Below, piece after piece: positions 56,876 to 64,000 of a stretch of DNA of 64,000 nt. Position 1 is the first letter of the stretch. The number at the start of each line of letters is the position of its first letter. The notes below the pieces were generated by a model. The model saw only the letters and a program-made list of their open reading frames with translations, was not told the origin of the DNA and did not search any database. The DNA is from Marsupella aquatica (lineage: Eukaryota; Marchantiophyta): NCBI GenBank assembly GCA_973895155.1, contig OZ316891.1:11036001-11100000 (forward strand), written 5' to 3'. The translations under genes were made by a program, and so were the position numbers.

Positions 56876-57197
56876 TGTAGAGGTTAACTCAGTCTTGGGT
56901 TGAACTATGGTTAGTATGTTAACTAGGGTTAGAGTAAACCCTAGTTGAAGGGTTGGTCCTTATCTCTTCAACTTCTATGTGGTGTGAGAACAAACAAGAG
57001 AGTTCTCAAGAGAGAACCAGGGATATAGCAAGAGAGGAGAGCTTGAAGAGATGAGAACTATGGTGATGCTTGAGTAGACACATAACCGTTAATAAAGTTT
57101 GGTCTTCCCGTGGACGTAGCCAACCTTGAGGCGAACCACATAACTATTGAGCACGTGTATGTTTGGAGTGTTTTTCTTGATCTGATTTCTCCCCACA
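56876..57197 (+). repeat. 3' LTR of Copia copy 2
   Basis: 322 bp, seven differences from the 5' LTR, followed by CGCAC. Confidence 0.97.
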
Positions 57198-57321
57198 CGC
57201 ACCAACATTATTTTGCCCTGAAATTCAAAAGCTGACCCATCCAACAGAGGATAGACTAAGACTATCAACTCTGGAGCATGACCTCTACAGGATAGCCCAC
57301 AAGGGGGTCATACCCACGTAC

Positions 57322-57322
<1 letters not shown>

Positions 57323-57385
<63 letters not shown>
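57323..57385. repeat. (GA)n microsatellite
   Basis: About 60 bp of AG dinucleotides on the plus strand. On the minus strand it is a (CT)n tract that could be the 3' tail of the adjacent SINE-like unit. Confidence 0.97.
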
Positions 57386-57389
<4 letters not shown>

Positions 57390-57550
57390 AGCCTTATAGA
57401 GGACTGAGGAGAAACCAGGACACCCACAACTACATCCCACCCACACACACACTCACCCTCCACAACCCTTGCATGTGGAGGAGGATTGAACCTGGGACCT
57501 CTTGGTTCTAGGTTCTTTTCCTGGCCAACTGACCAAAGCCAGCTGGTTGT
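57323..57550 (-). mobile_element. tRNA-derived SINE-like element with (CT)n tail
   Basis: On the minus strand, TGGTCAGTTGG (plus 57525-57535) resembles a pol III A box. GGTTCAATCCT (plus 57482-57492) is a good B box 33 bp downstream. A body of about 100 bp follows and ends in a long (CT)n tract. This arrangement (tRNA-like head, unrelated body, simple-repeat tail) is that of a SINE. No second copy or target duplication was recognised in the window, so the 5' end near 57550 is approximate. Confidence 0.5.
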
Positions 57551-57653
57551 CGGCAATAGCATTTGGTTTGTGCAATGTGCCGGTGCCCTTCAGAAAACTA
57601 CTGAATTCAAAAATTTGATGATGTTAAGTTAGCCAGCAAGAGAGTGTTGTGAC

Positions 57654-57998
57654 TGTTGAGCATAGACGACATTCGCAACGGCAAGCCCATGAAACATCCA
57701 ACGCACAAGAGTCGACACAGAGAGATACGTGGTTCACCTCCACATGAGGCTACGTCCACGGGAACACACAAGAGCTTTACTGCACTCTAGGCCGACTGGC
57801 CATACCAAGCATCCACAACGCAAGCTCTCTCTATCTCTCAACTAGCTCCGTAACAATGAGCCTAAGTTCCACTAGGGTCTGGCATCAGCCCCTGGCTATA
57901 TGCACAACAACACTACCCCTAACATTAGCTAAGTCCTAACTCGCGTTAGACTAACTGCGGTTAGCTCATGAGTCACAAGACTAGAGCAATATCTAACA
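57654..57998 (-). mobile_element. Solo LTR (Copia type), minus orientation
   Basis: 345 bp, TGTTGAGC...TAACA, flanked by perfect target duplications GTGAC (57649-57653 and 57999-58003). It shares the TACGTGGTTCACCTC ... GGCTACGTCCACGGG core with the solo LTR at 37683 and, in reverse, with the Copia LTRs. Confidence 0.9.
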
Positions 57999-59246
57999 GT
58001 GACCCTCTCAAACCATAAACATTCTAGGTCAAGGTTGTCCAAAAGTTGAGTTCTGGTTGGGGTGGTCATGGACTCAAGTTTCTTGCAGCAGGTGACCAAA
58101 TAACAATGGCAAACAACAAGATTGAGATACCCTACTATATAGTACATAGCTTCTAGGCACCTTGATGTAAAAGCTTACTTATCAGTGTATCCATGCTTAT
58201 CTGACGGCGATCCTTTATCTAAGGGCCCAGATCTAATGGTCAGAAATTAACTAGGAAAATTTGATAAGGAATATTCTTACCATGTTCTTCTTTACAGAAG
58301 ATGACATTTGCCACCATTGAAAAAAAAAAATCCTTAAAAATGACACTGCCAAAGAGCAATGTGTGCCAAACCACGATACAAGATCCCAGACCCAGGTTGC
58401 ACCTCAAACCTTCTTTTCCGCAAAGGGTTCGCGCAGCTGTAATGCTGCAGGGAAAATAGAAAAATGTGTCATTCCTGAAAAGTACTACAGCCGCTAACTT
58501 GGGCAGTCAGTGCACTAGCATCCGCATTAAAAATTGGTCTATGCTTTTGCATTGGCACCCTTCAGGAAAATGACTGCATGAATTTTAAAAGTTGGTGATG
58601 TTGAGTTAACCCATGGGCGATTGTTGTGAGCCGTGTCAAACCAAAAATCCCCTGGGTTTTACTTTCTCTGGGATTTTCCCAGAAATAGGATTTTGGTTAG
58701 GGATGTGGGCAGAAATTTCCTGCAAGGGCTGACCAGGAAAAAATGGGGAACAATTGGTTTGAAACCCCCTTATATATAAAGGGAATAACACACAAAAAAA
58801 CGGGATAACACAAAGTACCAACCCCAGGAGGACATACTTGCTCTTCCAAATAGAATTGTTTGCCTTGAAGCCTTGTTTGGTGTTAGGTGAGGTAATTTCT
58901 TGTGAAGTTGCTGCTTGGATGGCCCACCTCTATATACACTTTGATCAAAGATATAAAATGTACTGCAACCAACAAAAGGAGCCATGCAGGACACAAGATA
59001 TATCCTTTAGGGAAGAAACCTAATGAAGGGGACGGAGGAGGGACGGAGGGAACAAAGAAAAACTCTGGGAAGACCTTGGAGTCAAATAGCCCTAGTCCCA
59101 TACAACGTAACAGGCAAAGAACAAGTATTACATTAGAGCCAGACTGAGCAACAAACTGTAAAGCCTTTGAATTGAACAAACAATTTATGCCTCCACCTTC
59201 TCAACATAGTTCCTACTAACCATAGCTATCCTATCTTGGAATTAGG
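57999..59246. other. Non-coding sequence between solo LTR and tandem repeat
   Basis: No gene recognised. 58553-58612 resembles 57570-57633 (CCCTTCAG ... TTGATGATGTTAAGTTAGCC phrases), so a dispersed repeat occurs twice. ORFs at 58636-59179 are short and featureless. Confidence 0.35.
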
Positions 59247-59249
59247 TTT

Positions 59250-59860
59250 GAGTGCCCACTACTTGGAGTCACTTGATTCACTAAACAAGGTGGTCCCCCT
59301 TGTAGTACCCAATATATTCCTACCAAAACACTACACAAGAGCTACCTCCCTTGAAATGCCATTTGAGGTCCCACTACTTGGATTCACTTCATTCAATAAA
59401 CCAGGGGGTCTGTTGGGGATAATCCTTATCGTGAGACACCATGCACATGTAAACACCATTCAAAGTAGTCGACACAGCGAGTACGTGGTTCACCTCCGGC
59501 ACGACTGAGGCTACGTCCACAGGAAAGCGAGAGACCTTTACTTCTCTCTTGCTCCACTCCAACAATGAACTGAAGATCCACCAGGGCTGGGGCTGGCATC
59601 AGCGAGGGCATCAGCCCTGGTTATATACAACATGCATCACTGCTAACCTAAGCTAAGTCTTAACCTGAGTTAGCCTAACTGCGGTTAGCCCTAAAGTCAC
59701 AAGACTAAGAGCAATACTCAACAGGGTCCCCCTTTTAGTACTCAATATATTTCCTATCCAAACACCTTACGAGAGCTACCCTACCTTGAAATGCCAACTC
59801 AGGTCCCACTACTTGAATTCCTTTTAAATACCAAACAAGGGGATTTCTCTCTTAGTACTG
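59250..59860. repeat. ~115-bp tandem repeat split by a solo LTR
   Basis: Three units anchored by CCCACTACTTG at 59255, 59370 and 59805. The last spacing is 435 bp, or 117 bp once the 313-bp LTR and its 5-bp duplication are removed. Shared phrases include CCCCCTT-TAGTAC-CAATATATTCCTA and CTTGAAATGCCA. Confidence 0.88.
59411..59723 (-). mobile_element. Solo LTR (Copia type), minus orientation
   Basis: 313 bp, TGTTGGGG...CTCAACA, flanked by perfect target duplications GGGTC (59406-59410 and 59724-59728). It is the third member of the solo-LTR family and sits inside a tandem repeat. Confidence 0.9.
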
Positions 59861-62800
59861 TAACATGATCAATGATAAAAACTGTTGGACTGTGACCAAA
59901 ATAGATAATTTAGTATTGTTTCTAAAGAGCCTAACATGGGGCCTAACATTGTCAGATTCTGTCAAGTATTAAAGAGCTCCCAAATCTTCGAATGGTTCCT
60001 CGAATGGTTCAATTCTCTCTGTGTGAAAAATCTAATTGTGTTGCTAGAAAATAACAATTTCAAATTATTTACTCATCTTGCAATAAAATCTTTCAATAAA
60101 AAAGGTTTTGAAAAAACTTTCAATCAACCTAACAATTTTAAGATTTTGTCAAGTACAAAGGATATCATATGAATTTTTGCATTTCTCTAGCTTTCCAATG
60201 AACAAACACTGACAAATATTGTCAAGTACTCCATCATGAGTGTCTGAATTTCTCTAGTCTTCAACAAGCATTATGAGTAAAACGCTAATATATCATTGAC
60301 AAGCCATCCAATGAGTAGTTTTGTTCTATCCTGCTCCCGATCCTGCTATTTGTTATCCTAAAATTTACTTAATTTCTTGATATTCTTTCAGTTATTAGGT
60401 CTAGTTATTTTTCCTTGCCTCACATCAAACACAAATATATAGTTGTGTTTGTTTCTTCTTGAAAACTACCATCATAGTTCTTGTTTGTGATTGAATGTGA
60501 TCATGTGGTTGCACGTGTTGCTAGGGATTTATATAGTACACTGCCAAAAAGACAGGAACACCAAACCGGGAGACATGGTCCCTAAGACAAAAGAACCCAA
60601 AAAAGGGGGGGAGTAAAAGACCCCAAGAAGACCAAAGAGGCCCAACAAGTCAAGGAGTAACCCAGAAAAACCAAAAGACTAAGAAACAAACAACAAACAG
60701 AAACCCCTATTGGGAAGTAAACTGAAAAACCTGGTAGAGCTCTCCATGGAAATCCCTAAAATCAACAGATTGTGACTATTATAAATATTATTAATTTCTT
60801 CATTTAGAGTGGGTGACCTATCTTTGAATGTAAATAGAGGTGAGTACATTGAAGCCCATTGTTCCATATCAAAGATTCATCTTTCATCAATCTCACATTT
60901 CTACTTACACCCGGTAGTAGTCTAGAGGGAGGTATTCTATAATGTGAACAAACAGGAATTTTGTTAGCGAGGGGAGTATTGTTAGCAAGACACTTGTGGT
61001 TTTAAATTTCTTTTGCTTTTTGTTGCCTTTTTAATTTTGCGTGTGTTTTTTATGACTCCAGATGGCTAGCAAAAAGAGGAGTCCCCAAAATGGATGTTAT
61101 CAACCAGGTTACTCGAGGCAATGGCATATAGAAAAATTAGGAGTCATGTGAGGAAATTTTTTGCTCATGCGAGGAAAGTTTCTACTGTTTCCGCGAGGAA
61201 CACTACAATGATCCGTCTAGAGGCTTCACTTACACCCCACTTCAGTTAAACCCCATGGTAATCGTCTAGAGGCTTGAGGCTAGAAAGTAGGGCCTAAGCC
61301 CTAAAAGTATAGTCAATCTCTTTGTGAGTGTACACTTTGGGGAAGAAGCATTCATTGTGCACTATCATGAATGCAAAAAATAGAATGTGCATTTATTGAG
61401 AAAACTGTACAGTGCATTGATATGCAATGGACAGTTTGTTAGTTTACATTATTGTGCCATCCTTCCTAAATTGTACATCCTGCCCTACACATGAGCCCCT
61501 ACCTAGCAAGCCCAAGTTTCACTCTAGTATGTAAAATTGACATGCAAAGTGTAAGTCAAAGCAATTGCCCTAACCATAGTTTCACAAACACTTATAGAGG
61601 ATTGCACTTACACCTTTTAGGTTTTGTGCAACCCTATTTGCACCTACAACAATTGCAAGAAACTGCAAAATGGTTGGGAAACAAAGTGAACGAGAGATTG
61701 CACTTATGGAGCGTGCAGTTATCGAGAGACTACTGTAGTTTTCTATGGCAATTATATAGTTAGATTGTGGAATGGTGCACTATTAGTCCGTTGACTTGTT
61801 AACTTTTCAGAATAGAAAGTGCATTTAAGAGATTTCGTGGGCTCATTCCATGATTCCATCCGTCAAGCCTGAATCATAAATTCCTAGGACGGAACACTTT
61901 AATGACTCTGATTCCGTTGGGCTCGAGATCTGGCATCACGGTCAGGTGCATGAATGAGCCATCAATGTGCCCAACTTCTGAGATGCAGTTCTTCTCACTC
62001 ACTAAAACTCCTGCAGTCCTAGACTCCTGGTGGAGCTGAGCCCTTTCTGATTCCTAACCCATCGTGAGATTAATTGCCGGCTGACTTCAATGTGTGCATG
62101 GTCGCATAGACAAAGGCGGGAAAGTGCAGCATTATTATTAGAATGGGACGAATTAAATCGATGATTGGTGAATGTGGTATCGGTTCGAAAGGTGTTCAGC
62201 ATGATCGGTGTATGTTCTCGGTGATTTGAGTGTGGTGTCGGTTCGAATGGTACTCAGCATCGTCAATCTAGCTTGTTGAACTTCAATCGCAGTAATGGTT
62301 TGTTTGAGGTGAAGTGTTTTTGTGGCTCAGTATCTAAAGGCTGGTCAATTTCAGGGACTATTGGAGCTATTACGTACCATTCGTTCCCGGCGAACCCTCT
62401 AGTGAACCGATCAGTCACGGAATTTGAACCGATCAGTCACGGAATTTGATATGAGCTAGGAAATTAACTGCAGGCCTATATTACAATCTAATTGATTGAT
62501 CGAAATGGGTTCGTCGTTCACGAGTTTAATGTCTAGCCGGTCGGTCACTTGTTTGTGAAGCGCGCTGGGCGGAAAGTAACAACGACGTGATTTAGTTGTG
62601 GGAGATTGCTGTACACGGGGTACGCAGATTGGATGTGTGAGTTACACGACACGGAGTCTCTTCTCGTCAGACACACGGTACGCAGTGGGTACAGTACTTT
62701 ATCAATTTGTGCAATCTGAGGAGAACGTGGCTTCGCCCTCCTCCTGATTAAGATCCCTCTCAGGTCTACACATACAGCGATACATACGGAGAACAATTAA

Positions 62801-64000
62801 TGTACTGGTGGAGAGAGGGGAGGGCATAGACATGTCGGAAGCGAGAGAGGCTTGCCGGAATTGGATCGGAGGTTGAGATCGACCCAGGTATGTAAGCCAT
62901 TCCCTCGTAATTGACCCAGGAAGGGTCAGACAAACAAGACTTGATGAGTCACCTATGTTTGCTTGAGGATTGCCCATTTCCCACCATTGTGCGGCAAATC
63001 AACATGTTGAGCTGCTTGTACATGTGAGGGATCGAGGTCGCTTGTCCAGCTCATGAAAGTATGAAAGTAGGTTTATGTATCAAGATCAGTCTCCTTTCTG
63101 ATGGGTAGGATGCAATCTGTAATTGTCCCTCCGATTGTAGGTGCGGTTGCCTGGCCAGTGTACAGATTTCCATTCCGTTGCTTTTAACTATAATTTGCTA
63201 GGATCCAAGTTATCGCGTTTCTTATGGCTGGTTGCTTCAGGCCAGCCACGTCGCAGTGCCACTATTTGGCCAGCTATGGAACTGTCACGGAAACCACCCG
63301 GCAAATGATAAGTTTGGAAAGGGTCCTGGTTGGGTTGTAGATATCATGCAGTTTGAATGCCTCAATTTCAAGGAACTGGATAGCTACGGTTGCCAGTGAG
63401 GTTGGTGTGCTGCTTCCGATGAGAGGTCAGAGAGTCGGAGTGGTCTGATTAGTTTTTCAGTATGAATTACTCACAGCTGACTATAATTTTTCAGTTCACT
63501 TGAGCAGCAATGCGCAAGAGTAGCATTTTCTTGGAGTTTTCGCTTTGCATTCCGAAGTATGACAGTCATCACGGCAATCATCTAACTTTCGTTAGATTAG
63601 ACTGGCAGCCAGCCCACCACACTATAATTATCGTCAGGAATTGTGACTTCAGAAGTGTGATTGGAGAATTCCTACTAATTTGGAAAGAGGAGGCATTCAC
63701 GTACAATCAACCAAAGAAACGTTGCTCCTTGTCGACGCTTCTGGTGATTTGGTTGGTCATTCGAATGGAACATATTTTCGATTCAGAATTCTGCCTCTGA
63801 TCTCTCCAGAACATCAGCAATTTGTTTCTTTCTCGGACTGTACATTCCTAAGGATTTGCAGTGTGGCACGTCTTTAGGAGTGTTGAGTACAAAAGAAGAC
63901 AGTTTGCTGTCTTTGTGAATGGAATTCAAAAAGATCTTTCAAGGCAAATTAAAAGAAAGATCAATTTGATTGAAAACTAAGTCAGTAACAGTAGCGAGTC
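59861..64000. other. 4.1 kb without a recognisable gene
   Basis: Short ORFs only (up to 96 codons at 63510-63800), none with family features. It contains a perfect 22-bp tandem duplication (62404-62425 and 62426-62447, unit GAACCGATCAGTCACGGAAT plus TT) and a looser ~58-bp repeat (GTGGTATCGGTTCGAA near 62174 and 62232). No LTR, RT or transposase segment was seen. Confidence 0.4.
62404..62447. repeat. 22-bp perfect tandem duplication
   Basis: Two identical adjacent copies. Confidence 0.95.

Larger units (their letters stand above)
51154..57197 (+). mobile_element. Full-length Copia (TNT1-94/Tork-like) copy 2
   Basis: 6,044-bp element with two 322-bp LTRs (51154-51475 and 56876-57197) that differ at seven positions (about 2%), flanked by the 5-bp target duplication CGCAC (51149-51153 and 57198-57202). 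The primer site TGGTATCAGAGC begins two bases after the 5' LTR, and a polypurine tract precedes the 3' LTR. The ORFs contain two private nonsense codons, one frameshift and two stops shared with copy 1, so this copy is defective, although its LTR divergence shows it is fairly young. Confidence 0.97.

Overview
The window is nuclear DNA from a land plant with a repeat-rich genome. The evidence is spliced introns, an L1-type LINE with a DUF4283/zinc-knuckle ORF1, TNT1-94/Tork-like Copia retrotransposons, a CACTA (En/Spm) transposon with TNP2 and TnpA-like genes, a plant-type eL20 pseudogene and a five-exon AIG2-like gene. Several transposon proteins do not look like familiar angiosperm families, so a seed-free plant is possible, but this is a weak inference. 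Only one ordinary host gene appears intact, an AIG2-like gamma-glutamylcyclotransferase-fold gene at 45584-47769. Almost everything else recognisable is mobile DNA or its decay products.

Layout. 0.6-8.3 kb, minus strand: a decayed CACTA core with a TnpA-like gene (RG- and W/G-rich low-complexity exons, a Transposase_24-like block, a conserved C-terminus) and a TNP2 transposase (Tnp-associated zinc domain, Transposase_21, DUF4218, DUF4216). 8.6-12 kb, same strand and directly upstream of TNP2: a tandem-BRCT gene with one nonsense codon, an intact ORF with an EDM2-like PHD module, and a Cys-rich ORF of unknown nature. These look like chromatin or DNA-repair genes carried by, or fused to, the transposon. 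12.9-13.3 kb: an intron-free eL20 (RPL18A) pseudogene. 13.3-16.2 kb: non-coding with local duplications. 16.2-19.4 kb: two overlapping ORFs, a plant-mobile-domain-like protein and a long coiled coil. 19.4-25.1 kb: a 5'-truncated L1-type LINE. 25.3-29.8 kb: a decayed DDE-like transposase with two zinc-finger blocks, one intron and five in-frame stops along about 4.3 kb with no frame loss after its N-terminus.

30.4-36.0 kb and 51.15-57.2 kb hold two closely related Copia copies. The second is full length with 322-bp LTRs and a CGCAC target duplication; the first lacks its 5' LTR. Between them lie a solo LTR, a degenerate ~115-120-bp tandem repeat, a short non-autonomous minus-strand Copia (40471-44061), a ~110-bp tandem array (44.16-45.5 kb) that stops about 80 bp before the AIG2-like start codon, and that gene. 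From 57.3 kb to the end come a tRNA-derived SINE-like unit with a (CT)n tail, two more minus-strand solo LTRs with perfect target duplications, a 115-bp tandem repeat split by one of them, and about 4 kb with no recognisable gene.

Themes: nested insertions, and decay by nonsense mutation. All five copy-specific nonsense codons in the Copia pair are C-to-T or G-to-A transitions. The strongest candidate for an undescribed system is the CACTA-linked EDM2-like PHD / tandem-BRCT / W-G-rich gene set, which could act on host silencing; this is inference.
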